A stretch of 64,000 bases of DNA, from positions 62,001 through 126,000 of the forward strand of contig SBEH01000001.1 in assembly GCA_009668945.1 (NCBI GenBank), read 5' to 3'. The notes beneath the pieces were generated by a model that saw only the letters and a program-made list of their open reading frames with translations, made no database searches and was not told where the DNA came from. Position numbers and translations under genes: made by a program. Shown piece after piece: positions 8,890 to 16,735 of the stretch. Position 1 is the first letter of the stretch. Every line of letters begins with the position of its first letter. This DNA is from Actinomycetota bacterium. GTDB lineage: Bacteria; Actinomycetota; Coriobacteriia; Anaerosomatales; Anaerosomataceae.

Positions 8890-10351
8890 GCGACGACGTC
8901 CGTTCCTGCGCGACAAGACGGGCGCCCGCGGCTAGCACGCTCCGGAAGTCCCCGCCCTGTGGCAGCAGATCTCGCAAGTCTACTTCTGTTATGCGACGCC
9001 AGGTGGCTACACACACTAGCGCGTAACACAGGTACGAGACCGACGAAACGATTGCCGCGCCCGTGATACCCAGCGAAGGTACCAGGACCAAGTCCAGCAC
9101 AATCGTGACCAGAGCTGCTACCGCGGCTGCAGCGCTGACCGCACCGGGCCGACTGGATCCGGACAGCGACGCCTCGATGGAAGAGACCGAGGACAGCACT
9201 ATCACGCCGGGCAACAGCAACATGAACGGGACGCGTGCAGGCGCGAACTCCGGACCGAAGACCAGGGGAACCAGCACCCATACTGCAGTCATCGCCAACG
9301 GCGCCGCAAGCAGCGCCGACACCAGAATCCCCCTGAACATCGCCGTAGTTCGACTGCGCCCACCTCGGACACCCTCGCCTCCCGATTGGGCGACGCGCAC
9401 GAACCAGACCTTCGCGAGAGACCTCGGCACGATGAGCATGACCTCCGCTAGGCGGGTTGCGACAGAGTACACTCCGACTGCTCCGGTACCCGCGAAGTAG
9501 TTCACCAGGAAGTAGTCCAGCCGGAAGTTCAACTGCTGCGCGAGGCTGCCCACCCAAACCCTGCGGCCATACGCGACCAGTCCGCGCAAGGTCATGCGAG
9601 TCGGACGAGCCGTCGAGTCATGACCGACCGAGATCATGCCCGCGACTGCAATCGTAGCTCCGACGAATGAAGCCACGACCCCTGCACCAACGGCACCCCC
9701 AACTCCCTGTCCAAGGATGTTCAGGGCTACTACAAGAGCCGCCAGGCGGGACACGATGGTGACGAGATCCACGCGGTTGTACACTCGCACCGCTCCCTTG
9801 CCGAGTGAGTACGATGCGGCCAATCTGGCCGCGATATCGGCCGGAATACAGAGGGCGGCAATCCTCAGCAATGTGGCATTCACGCCTTGCAGTATGGTGC
9901 GTGATGCGATTGGGGCGAGGACCAACCACAGCGCCAGCCATCCCGCCCCTAGGACGGCAGCACTGATCCATGTCCACGCGTAGACGTCTCCGTCGTCGGT
10001 GCTGGGAGAGGCGGCGTAGAATGCGATCGACTGGGCCATCCCCAGAACGCCCAGACTGCTGGTCAGCGCCGGACCAAGGGTGGCCATCGTGAGGACTCCA
10101 CGACCGGACGCGCCAAGCGCCCAGGCGGTCACCAAGGTGATCACGAAGTTGACGGCGAGCACCGCGGACTGCGTGAACGACATCCCTGCTACGGCGCGCC
10201 CGACACCCAAGGCGCTCGCCTCTCGAACCGCACTCCGGTCGTCCGCGATGCGGGGTTCGACGCCGGAGACAGGGACCTCGTTCGGACCGACCGTCGATTC
10301 ACTCTCCTGCGCGACCCCGTCCGGAGTGCCTGGGTCTGTACCGACTGCCAT
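8882..10351 (-). CDS. oligosaccharide flippase (Wzx-like, MOP superfamily)
   Basis: About 489 residues. A hydrophilic N-terminus of about 55 residues is followed by 12-14 hydrophobic segments (first FTQSAVLAVNFVITLVTAWA) with the polar intrahelical residues and SLSGSSRPGAVSAAAAV region typical of polysaccharide exporters. It should flip undecaprenyl-PP-linked repeat units across the membrane. The ATG at 10349-10351 follows TTG in the same frame; GGAGGG lies 8 bases before the TTG and 11 before the ATG, so either could start translation. It lies 22 bases after the BY-kinase stop. Confidence 0.87.
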   Translation of the reverse strand: MAVGTDPGTPDGVAQESESTVGPNEVPVSGVEPRIADDRSAVREASALGVGRAVAGMSFTQSAVLAVNFVITLVTAWALGASGRGVLTMATLGPALTSSLGVLGMAQSIAFYAASPSTDDGDVYAWTWISAAVLGAGWLALWLVLAPIASRTILQGVNATLLRIAALCIPADIAARLAASYSLGKGAVRVYNRVDLVTIVSRLAALVVALNILGQGVGGAVGAGVVASFVGATIAVAGMISVGHDSTARPTRMTLRGLVAYGRRVWVGSLAQQLNFRLDYFLVNYFAGTGAVGVYSVATRLAEVMLIVPRSLAKVWFVRVAQSGGEGVRGGRSRTTAMFRGILVSALLAAPLAMTAVWVLVPLVFGPEFAPARVPFMLLLPGVIVLSSVSSIEASLSGSSRPGAVSAAAAVAALVTIVLDLVLVPSLGITGAAIVSSVSYLCYALVCVATWRRITEVDLRDLLPQGGDFRSVLAAGARLVAQERTSSRV

Positions 10352-10373
10352 CAAGTGGAAGACCCTCCGCTGC

Positions 10374-12185
10374 CTAGAACGGGCTCAGTAGCTGGTCGAT
10401 CAGACCCCACCCCATCGCCTGGTCGAGGAAGTACACCACCAGCGCGGCGATTGCAGCCACCGCGAGTACCGCGAGCACGATGCTCATCACCCGACCCAGA
10501 CTCTCGGCGAACCTCCGCCCTGGACTCTTCGGCGGGATGTACACCTGCCCGGCAGCCTCAGCGGCCCGCTGCGCCGATCCCTTCCTCGTTCGCTCGTCTT
10601 CCGGCGCGTTGTAGTAGTCGGCGTACGAGTAGTAGCCACCGTACGAACCGCGACCGTACCCGTACGCGTAGCTGGCGCGCACGCCGGTCGCGTCCAGGCC
10701 CCACACGACCGAGCCGATCATGCGTCCGCCGGCACTCTCCAACATCTCGCCAGCCTTCTTCACGGCCTCACGTGTGGACGACGCAGCCTGGGTCACGAGC
10801 AGCACGCCGTCGGCATACCGGGCGACAGCCGCGCCGTCGGCAACCGCGAGCAGCGGAGGCGTGTCGATCACGATCCAGTCCGCCCACTCCTCGATCTCCT
10901 CGAACAGTTCCTTCATTCTCGTGGACCCGAGCAACTCGCTCGGGTTGGGAGGCATCTTGCCGCTGGTCAGCACCAGTAGATCGAGGCTCTCCACGGGCTT
11001 CTGCAGCGCGCTCTTCAGCGTGTGCGAGCCAGTGAGGACGTCGGCAAGCCCGATTATGTTCTTCACGCCGAAGAACTGCTGCGTGGTGGGCTTGCGGAAG
11101 TCGCACGCTACCAGCACGACCTTCTTGCCGGCCTGCGCCATACCTGCGGCAAGGTTCGCCGCCACGGTGCTCTTGCCCTCTGCCGGAGCGGCACTGGTGA
11201 CGAGCAGTGTCTTGATGTCGTGCTGGAAGTTGATGAAGTCCAGGTTGTTCCGCAGTACGCGGTACGCCTCGGCCGCTGCGCTGCTCGGGTTGGTGAGAAT
11301 GCTCGCGCGCCTGCGCTCGTCCTTCTCGTACTTCTCGGCAGGGATGATTCCGAGCACCGGCACACCGAGAAGCTTCTCCGCCTCATCCGAGTTCTTTATC
11401 GTGTTGTCGAGGTACTCGTAGAGGAAGGCCATCCCAAGACCGAACACGAGGCCCACCGCGAGTCCCAGCACCGTGTTGCGCATCGGGCTCGGCTCCACGG
11501 GCTGGGCGGCCACCACTGCCGGACTCACGATCCTCCCCGACCCTACCTCCAGCTGCGACTGGATTCGAAGCTCCTCGAGCTTGGTAGCGAGTGTGGTGTA
11601 GTTCCCGGTGGCGATCGCAAGTTCCGCCGAAAGCTCGTCGCTCTTGCCCCGTGCCTGGATTTCGCGCCCGAGATCGAGAATCTCGGACTTCGCGGCCTCA
11701 AGCCGTGTCTCAACCTCGTCGGCTGCGGCATTGATGGCTTCGCGCTTGTAGTCGCGGCTCCATACCACGAACTCCTCGCCAAGGGTGTTCGCGATGTCGG
11801 CAGCAACCTGCGAGTCGCCATCCTTCGCGACGATCTTCACGATGTTCGTCTGGCCGACAGCGGAGAACTCCACGCGAGCCGCAAGCTTCTCCGGCGTGGT
11901 TCCGAGATCAAGCTTCCGGATCGTGTTCTCGAGCAGCGGACGCACCTGCATCAGTTGCACCTGCGTCTGCATCGCACGCTCGGGCTGGCTTGAGATGTCG
12001 AGTCCGAGACTGCCGAAGATATCGGCCGCGGAACCCTTCTCGGAGATGAGGACCTTCGTCTCGCCCTCGTACACGGGCGATTGAAGAAGGCTTGCGATCA
12101 TGGCCGTGAGCGTCACGATCACGACGGCCTGGATGATGACCCACTTGCGCGCTCGGATGACGTTCAGGTAATCGCGGAGTTCCAC
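10374..12185 (-). CDS. Wzz chain-length determinant / BY-type tyrosine kinase fusion
   Basis: 603 residues. Wzz domain at 1-260 with membrane helices near 15-35 and 235-257, separated by an extracytoplasmic coiled region. The cytoplasmic kinase has Walker A SAAPAEGKST (331-340), Walker A' VVLVACDFR (356-364) and Walker B DWIVIDTPP (436-444). A tyrosine cluster of nine Tyr lies at 506-525, the autophosphorylation tail of BY-kinases. After it come a basic linker and an additional hydrophobic helix at about 567-588, which is not usual. The kinase controls chain length and export with Wzx/Wzy. No cognate tyrosine phosphatase is in the window. GTG start, 9 bases after the previous stop. Confidence 0.92.
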   Translation of the reverse strand: MELRDYLNVIRARKWVIIQAVVIVTLTAMIASLLQSPVYEGETKVLISEKGSAADIFGSLGLDISSQPERAMQTQVQLMQVRPLLENTIRKLDLGTTPEKLAARVEFSAVGQTNIVKIVAKDGDSQVAADIANTLGEEFVVWSRDYKREAINAAADEVETRLEAAKSEILDLGREIQARGKSDELSAELAIATGNYTTLATKLEELRIQSQLEVGSGRIVSPAVVAAQPVEPSPMRNTVLGLAVGLVFGLGMAFLYEYLDNTIKNSDEAEKLLGVPVLGIIPAEKYEKDERRRASILTNPSSAAAEAYRVLRNNLDFINFQHDIKTLLVTSAAPAEGKSTVAANLAAGMAQAGKKVVLVACDFRKPTTQQFFGVKNIIGLADVLTGSHTLKSALQKPVESLDLLVLTSGKMPPNPSELLGSTRMKELFEEIEEWADWIVIDTPPLLAVADGAAVARYADGVLLVTQAASSTREAVKKAGEMLESAGGRMIGSVVWGLDATGVRASYAYGYGRGSYGGYYSYADYYNAPEDERTRKGSAQRAAEAAGQVYIPPKSPGRRFAESLGRVMSIVLAVLAVAAIAALVVYFLDQAMGWGLIDQLLSPF

Positions 12186-12194
12186 GCCGGGCGC

Positions 12195-12977
12195 CTATGT
12201 CTTCGAGAAGCCGGTGATGAACCAGTGTGTCACGCCGCCGATCTCCTTGCTGATGCAGGTGATCTTGCCCTTGGCCTCGCCGTCGCTGCCGCCCGCAAGC
12301 GTTACCTCGACCGTGGCAGTACCGGCGCCGGTGGTGACATCATCGATGGCGATGACCTTGTAGCCGCCGTCGAGTATGGCCTTGAGGACCTCCTGGTTGG
12401 CGGCCTGCCGCTCGACGATCGCCTTCGTGACGGCCGCATCGGGCGTACCCGAAACCGGTGTCGTGGTCGGATTGCCGTCTCGGGTGATCATCGTGAAGTA
12501 CCACGCCTCGTCGTACTGACGCAGCAGCATCCATCCGCTCAGCGTCGTGCCATCGCGGTAGGTGCCCTTCACTCGGATGTCGGCCTTGTCGCCGGTCGTG
12601 GCAATCTGGTTCAGTTCGAAAGAGCCGAACTTGTTCTCTACGAGCTCGGTGATCGTCCCGTTGCTGGCGAACTGCTCCCAGTACATGACCTCCTGAGCGT
12701 CAGCCGGCGGAAGGGTCACAGTCGACGTGCTCGCGGCTTGCGTCGCCTCGGTAGTCTCGGTGGAGGCTGCGGGAGTCTCGGTCTGGGCCGCCGGCTCGGC
12801 TTCAGGCTTCGCGAACGGCCCGCTGCCCGTCAGGTACAGGACTCCGACGATCGCACCGATGACGACGACGATTCCAAGCAGAGCGAACAGCAACCCACTG
12901 CGGCTCTTGGCCACATCGCGGCCCGGATCCGGCGCCGGCACCTGCTGCTGCGGATACTGCTGCATCCCGTCTGACAT
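12195..12977 (-). CDS. membrane-anchored protein of unknown function, first gene of polysaccharide operon
   Basis: 260 residues; ATG preceded by GGGGAG at good spacing. A Gln/Pro-rich cytoplasmic N-terminus (1-25) is followed by a single helix (about 28-50, LLFALLGIVVVIGAIVGVLY), then a Thr/Ala/Glu-rich linker to about 90 and an extracytoplasmic domain of about 170 residues. The domain contains two repeats of beta-strand-like polar sequence (DIRVKGTYRDGTTLSGW; TATVEVTLAGGSDGEAKG) and one cysteine. I do not recognise a family; the fold could be NTF2- or lipocalin-like, but this is a guess. Being first in the operon, 9 bases before the BY-kinase, it may be an accessory or sensor of export. Confidence 0.75.
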   Translation of the reverse strand: MSDGMQQYPQQQVPAPDPGRDVAKSRSGLLFALLGIVVVIGAIVGVLYLTGSGPFAKPEAEPAAQTETPAASTETTEATQAASTSTVTLPPADAQEVMYWEQFASNGTITELVENKFGSFELNQIATTGDKADIRVKGTYRDGTTLSGWMLLRQYDEAWYFTMITRDGNPTTTPVSGTPDAAVTKAIVERQAANQEVLKAILDGGYKVIAIDDVTTGAGTATVEVTLAGGSDGEAKGKITCISKEIGGVTHWFITGFSKT

Positions 12978-13020
12978 CTCTACTGCTCCCCATCTGGTCG
13001 TGTACGTGCGTCAATAGCCC

Positions 13021-13059
13021 TCGGAACGTTGTGGAACGGGACAATAATACCACTATCGG
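13021..13059 (-). promoter_or_regulatory. possible start region of the polysaccharide operon (weak promoter)
   Basis: The 122-base gap between the LCP-like gene and the operon holds an AT-rich hexamer TATTAT (minus strand, about 13045-13050) in otherwise GC-rich DNA, suggesting a -10 element. No convincing -35 is seen. A GC-rich inverted repeat (GGCCG...CGGCC) just upstream could end the previous transcript. Confidence 0.25.
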
Positions 13060-13099
13060 CCGTTCGGCGGCCGGACTTGACCGCCTGGCGCCCCTGCGC

Positions 13100-13795
13100 C
13101 TACTGCACGATGCGCTCCATCGCGGCCTGCAGCGCGCCAAGCGCCTCCGCCGACAGGTCGGTATCCTGCACGGCCTCGAGCGTCTCCGGCGACGCGGCGA
13201 GGGTTTCCACCAGCGCCTGACCCAGTTCCGCGTCGAGCTTATCGCGCAGGTCCTGGGTCCTGTACGGCGCGCCTTTCAGCACGGCACCCAGCTCCTCGGC
13301 ATCAAGCGTCTGCTCGCCCGCCTCGAACGTGTACAAATCCTCGCCGTCGAACACGCTCATTGGTGCACGGAGGGTGACTTGTGCGCCGCCAGCCGCCTGC
13401 ACGGCATCCATGAGCGCGCCGGCTCCGATCGCCACGTACGGCAGCGGTTCCCCGCCCTCGGCCCGCGCCAGCGCCTCGGCGGTACCCGCGCCGCCGCCGA
13501 ACGGATACGCATCCCCGAGCGTCGAGTACGTCGTCCCGGGAATCGTCACCTCGAGCGCGGGGCTCACGGGTTCGAGCGTGCCCGTGGCGACGTCCACAAC
13601 GACGATGATCTGCCCCACGACGTCGCCGTTCTCGTCCGGCGCTGCGGCCACGATGAGCACGCGCTCCAGGTTTTCGGCGGAAACGCCTGCACGGCCGCTC
13701 CACGACCGGTAGAGCAGCGCGCCGCCAACCGCAACCGCGACGATGAGCACTCCCGCCACCACGAGACCCCGCGGCCTCCTGACAGGCTCTGCCAC
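13100..13795 (-). CDS. divergent LCP (LytR-CpsA-Psr)-like membrane protein
   Basis: 231 residues, GTG start sharing one base with the amidase stop (TAGTG). One N-terminal helix (about 10-30) then an extracytoplasmic domain. The pattern GGGAGTAEALARAEG...YVAIGAGALMDAVQAAGGAQVTL follows the LCP fold (GG, then central strand, then DalGGV). LCP enzymes transfer undecaprenyl-linked glycopolymers to peptidoglycan. However, the catalytic motifs are missing: the usual SIPRD segment reads VSPALEV, and the C-terminal YxRxR is not present. It may therefore be a binding or regulatory homologue. Its coupling to a wall amidase and closeness to the capsule operon fit a cell-envelope role. Confidence 0.65.
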   Translation of the reverse strand: MAEPVRRPRGLVVAGVLIVAVAVGGALLYRSWSGRAGVSAENLERVLIVAAAPDENGDVVGQIIVVVDVATGTLEPVSPALEVTIPGTTYSTLGDAYPFGGGAGTAEALARAEGGEPLPYVAIGAGALMDAVQAAGGAQVTLRAPMSVFDGEDLYTFEAGEQTLDAEELGAVLKGAPYRTQDLRDKLDAELGQALVETLAASPETLEAVQDTDLSAEALGALQAAMERIVQ

Positions 13796-14898
13796 TACTC
13801 GCTCACCCCCAGATACTGAAGCACCCCTCGTGCGATGCCGTCGGCCAGGTTGTCTTGATACTCCGGGTTGGCGAGCTGCTTGTCATCCACCGGGTTCGAC
13901 AGGAAGCCGGTCTCCACGAGCACAGCCGGCACCGTGCACCAGTTGAAACCGGCGAGGTCCGCTCTCGGCACCACACCGCGGTCATTGGCCCCGGTCGACG
14001 CCACCATCGCGTCCTGCACGAGCTTGGCCGCCTTGAGGCTCTCGGCCTCGATCGGCACCACCCAGTCGTTGCCCGACGGATAGAGCGTGGACACGCCGGT
14101 GATGTCAGCGTTGGTGTTCGCGTCGGCATGCACGCGCAGGAACACGTCGGCGCCGGCCTCGTTCGCCACCTGCGCCCGCTGCGCGTTGGAGATATCCACC
14201 GCGCCCGTCGTGCGCGTCATGACGACAGTCACGCCGTAGCGCTCCAGCCGCTCCTTGACCTTCATCGAGAGCGTGAGCGCCAGGGCGTTCTCAGCCTGCC
14301 CGGTCACGACGCCGCTCGCTCCGCCCGTGACCTTCGCCTTCGTCTCGCTCGCCCCCGGCCCGACAGGTTCTGTTCCGGTGTTCGCGATGGCCTGGTGTCC
14401 CGGGTCGATGCACACCACAAGGCCGCTCGCCGGTGCATCTGAACTCAGAGCGCCGCTCGTGGCGGCCGCAACCGCCGCCGGATCCGCGTAGATGAGCTCG
14501 ATCGGGGTGCCGACGGTGATACGCACTCCCGCAACCGGCGTCTGCTCCAACACGATGCCCGCCACCGCCTCCCCTGGAGGCGTCGGCACCTTGATGAGCG
14601 TGAGTCCCGCCGCCTTCACGAGCAGCTCGGCTTCGGAGATCTGCATCCCGACGAGCAGCGGCACCTCGACCGGCACGGTGGACGTCGGCACGTCCGACGC
14701 GTCGATGGTCGCCGACGCCTCCCGGAGCTCCGCGAGCTCCTTCCGCCTCCGATCCTCCAGAGCCGCTCGGACCGCGAAGAACGCGATTCCGGCAACAACG
14801 AGCACCAGTAGCGCTGCAACGACCCCGATAACGGTGCTGTTGCGCCTGCGCTTGCTGCGCACGCGCCCCATCCGCTCGGTTCTGCTGCTTTGCGCCAT
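13795..14898 (-). CDS. N-acetylmuramoyl-L-alanine amidase with PASTA domain
   Basis: 367 residues from the ATG at 14896-14898, which has AAGGA at 6 bases; the open frame further upstream is translated tRNA sequence. Basic cytoplasmic N-terminus, one membrane helix (about 24-45), a PASTA domain (VPLLVGMQISEAELLVKAAGL...GTPIELIY, about 80-145), then Amidase_3. Zinc and catalytic residues are seen in CIDPGH, ENALALTLSMKV, FLRVHADA and LVETGFLSNP. It cleaves the stem peptide from MurNAc; PASTA probably targets it to peptidoglycan or lipid II. It sits just 11 bases after the CCA end of the tRNA and is coupled to the LCP-like gene. Confidence 0.92.
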   Translation of the reverse strand: MAQSSRTERMGRVRSKRRRNSTVIGVVAALLVLVVAGIAFFAVRAALEDRRRKELAELREASATIDASDVPTSTVPVEVPLLVGMQISEAELLVKAAGLTLIKVPTPPGEAVAGIVLEQTPVAGVRITVGTPIELIYADPAAVAAATSGALSSDAPASGLVVCIDPGHQAIANTGTEPVGPGASETKAKVTGGASGVVTGQAENALALTLSMKVKERLERYGVTVVMTRTTGAVDISNAQRAQVANEAGADVFLRVHADANTNADITGVSTLYPSGNDWVVPIEAESLKAAKLVQDAMVASTGANDRGVVPRADLAGFNWCTVPAVLVETGFLSNPVDDKQLANPEYQDNLADGIARGVLQYLGVSE

Positions 14899-14909
14899 CT
14901 GTGTCCTTG

Positions 14910-14984
14910 TGGTGGGCCCGGCAGGATTCGAACCTGCAACCAAGGGATTATGAGTCCCCTGCTCCACCATTGAGCTACGGGCCC
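14910..14984 (-). tRNA. tRNA with CAU anticodon (Met or Ile2)
   Basis: Complete cloverleaf read on the minus strand: acceptor GGGCCCG/CGGGCCC, D stem GCTC/GAGC, anticodon stem GGGGA/TCCCT with loop CTCATAA, T arm GCAGG-TTCGAAT-CCTGC, discriminator A and encoded CCA at 14910-14912. CAU is read as elongator Met, or as Ile if lysidine-modified. The segment GACTCATAATC followed by CTTGGT resembles Escherichia coli ileX, slightly favouring Ile2, but this is not decisive. Confidence 0.92.
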
Positions 14985-15084
14985 GAGGGGTCATGCTCAC
15001 GCAAGCGATTATGATACCGCAAGGCCCGCGGCCGACCACCGTCGGATGCCCCACACACGCGCCCCGGACGGCGCTTCTCCTCGG

Positions 15085-15113
15085 TTGCGGAGGCTAGGGG
15101 CTATCCGTATAAT
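15085..15113 (+). promoter_or_regulatory. sigma-A promoter of tRNA-Asn
   Basis: TTGCGG (15085-15090), 17-base spacer, consensus TATAAT (15108-15113). Transcription would start near 15120, about 24 bases before the mature tRNA 5' end. Confidence 0.75.
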
Positions 15114-15143
15114 CGGCAATCGCGCTCCGGCGCGTACCGGCAT

Positions 15144-15219
15144 TCCTCGGTAGCTCAATTGGCAGAGCATCCGGCTGTTAACCGGAGGGTTGTAGGTTCG
15201 AGTCCTACCCGAGGAGCCA
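15144..15219 (+). tRNA. tRNA-Asn (GUU)
   Basis: Full cloverleaf: acceptor TCCTCGG/CCGAGGA, D arm GCTC...GAGC, anticodon arm with loop CTGTTAA (anticodon GTT), T arm GTAGG-TTCGAGT-CCTAC, discriminator G, encoded CCA at 15217-15219. It is followed at once by a strong hairpin and is one of the few plus-strand genes. Confidence 0.96.
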
Positions 15220-15227
15220 CACACACC

Positions 15228-15251
15228 GAAGGCCCCGCGTGCGGGGCCTTC
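15228..15251. terminator. bidirectional intrinsic terminator between tRNA-Asn and rpoD
   Basis: Perfect 11-bp stem GAAGGCCCCGC/GCGGGGCCTTC with a 2-base spacer, placed 8 bases after tRNA-Asn and 24 bases after the rpoD stop on the other strand. The following U-tract is short, but the symmetrical position fits termination of both transcripts. Confidence 0.75.
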
Positions 15252-15274
15252 GTCATTCGCAGGTGCGCTGCTGG

Positions 15275-16735
15275 CTACTCCAGGTAGTCCTTGAGCCTGC
15301 TCGAGCGCGAGGGATGGCGGAGCTTGCACAGCGTCTTGCTCTCGATCTGCCGGATGCGCTCGCGCGTCACGCCGAACTCACGTCCCACTTCCTCGAGCGT
15401 GCGCGGATGTCCGTCCTCGAGCCCGAAACGCAGCTCGATGACCTTGCGCTCGCGCTCGGACAGCGAGTCGAGCACCTTCGCAAGCTGCTCCTGCAGCATG
15501 CTGAAGCTCGCGGCGTCGGGCGGCACAACCGCCTCGCCGTCCTCGATGAAGTCGCCGAGCTGGGAGTCTTCCTCCTCGCCTATCGGCGTCTCAAGCGAGA
15601 CCGGCTCCTGGCTGATCTTGAGGATCTCGCGCACGCGCTCGGCGGTCATCTCCATCTTCTCGCCGATCTCCTCGGGCGAAGGCTCCCGCCCGAGTTCCTG
15701 GAGCAGCTGGCGCTGGATGCGGATGAGCTTGTTGATCGTCTCGACCATGTGCACCGGAATGCGGATCGTGCGCGCCTGGTCGGCGATCGCGCGCGTGATG
15801 GCCTGACGGATCCACCACGTCGCGTACGTGGAGAACTTGAAGCCCTTGCCGTAGTCGAACTTCTCCACGGCGCGGATCAGGCCGAGGTTCCCCTCCTGGA
15901 TGAGATCGAGGAAGAGCATCCCACGCCCGACGTAGCGCTTGGCGATGGACACGACCAACCGCAGGTTCGCCTCAACGAGCTGTTTCTTCGCCTCGATACC
16001 GATGCGCTCGATGCGCTCCAACCTGCGGACTTCGGTGCGATCGAGCTTCACGCCCTTCTCGGCCGCCGCCTCTAGCTCGTCGATGGCGAGCAGCCCGGCC
16101 TCGATCTTCATCGCGAGGTCGACTTCCTGCCTCGCGGTCAGCAGCGGGACCTTGCCGATCTCCTTCAGGTACATCCGCACCGGGTCGCTCGTGAGCGGTG
16201 CCGAGGTCACGGTGTCGTTCTTGCGTCGCGGCTTGCGCTTGGCAGCGCCCTTCGCGGCGGGCTTGGCGGTCGCTTCGGCGACCTCGTCCTCGGGAACCTC
16301 CTCGACAGCCGATTCCGAGTCGCCCGTCTCCTCATGCGGTACGTCATCCAGATCGACGTCCGCGACGTGCTCCTCGGCGATCTCTATCCCGCTCTTCTGG
16401 AAGAACGAGTAGATGTTCTCGAACTGCTCCTCGTTGAGGTCGATGTCCGAGAGCGCGCCCTGGATCTCCTCGTCGGTGAGGTTGCCCTTGGCCTTGCCCA
16501 TTTTGACGAGCGTCTTCACTGCCGAAAGCTCGAGTTCGGGCGCGGTCTTCTCGGGCTTGGGCGCGGGCGTTTCGGGCTTCGGCTTCGCAGCGGGCTTGGG
16601 CTCTGCTTTCGGCTTCGCGGCCGCCTTCGGCGCGGGCTTCGCGGCGGGCTTGGGCTCGGCCTTCGCCTTCGCGGCGGGCTTCGGCGCGGGCTTCGTGGGC
16701 TTGTCCTCTGCGGGCTTCTTGGGTGCAGGCGTCAC
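15275..16735 (-). CDS. rpoD: RNA polymerase primary sigma factor (sigma-70/RpoD)
   Basis: 486 residues, GTG start directly after the dnaG stop. Residues 1-70 are a Lys/Pro/Ala-rich tail; region 1.1-like acidic sequence spans about 70-165. Region 1.2 starts [17 protein letters not shown]. Region 2 has [33 protein letters not shown] and the -10-binding [19 protein letters not shown]. Region 3 contains [13 protein letters not shown], and region 4 [29 protein letters not shown] is the -35-binding helix-turn-helix. This is the housekeeping factor, consistent with the TTGACA/TATAAT-like promoters seen in the window. The dnaG-rpoD arrangement recalls the macromolecular synthesis operon. Confidence 0.97.
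   Translation of the reverse strand: MTPAPKKPAEDKPTKPAPKPAAKAKAEPKPAAKPAPKAAAKPKAEPKPAAKPKPETPAPKPEKTAPELELSAVKTLVKMGKAKGNLTDEEIQGALSDIDLNEEQFENIYSFFQKSGIEIAEEHVADVDLDDVPHEETGDSESAVEEVPEDEVAEATAKPAAKGAAKRKPRRKNDTVTSAPLTSDPVRMYLKEIGKVPLLTARQEVDLAMKIEAGLLAIDELEAAAEKGVKLDRTEVRRLERIERIGIEAKKQLVEANLRLVVSIAKRYVGRGMLFLDLIQEGNLGLIRAVEKFDYGKGFKFSTYATWWIRQAITRAIADQARTIRIPVHMVETINKLIRIQRQLLQELGREPSPEEIGEKMEMTAERVREILKISQEPVSLETPIGEEEDSQLGDFIEDGEAVVPPDAASFSMLQEQLAKVLDSLSERERKVIELRFGLEDGHPRTLEEVGREFGVTRERIRQIESKTLCKLRHPSRSSRLKDYLE
16540..16732 (-). repeat. degenerate Lys-Pro-Ala codon repeat in the 5' end of rpoD
   Basis: Imperfect tandem repeats of short units encoding KPAAKP and AEPKPAAKP (two copies of the latter about 20 residues apart). 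The DNA is built from recurring gcgggcttcggc-like words on the plus strand. The tract could change length by slippage. Confidence 0.7.

Noticed and set aside
1-13000. Insertion sequence or transposase remnants in the capsule locus
   Set aside because: I looked for transposase fragments and terminal inverted repeats because the locus may be transferred, but found none.
14898-15054. N-terminal extension of the amidase frame containing SSMVEQGTHNPLVAGSNPAG
   Set aside because: These residues are the translated tRNA(CAU) gene, a well-known artefact; the ATG with AAGGA after the tRNA is the real start.
16540-16732. Possible CRISPR or tandem repeat array
   Set aside because: The repeats are in frame codons for Lys/Pro/Ala within rpoD, with no spacers of constant length.
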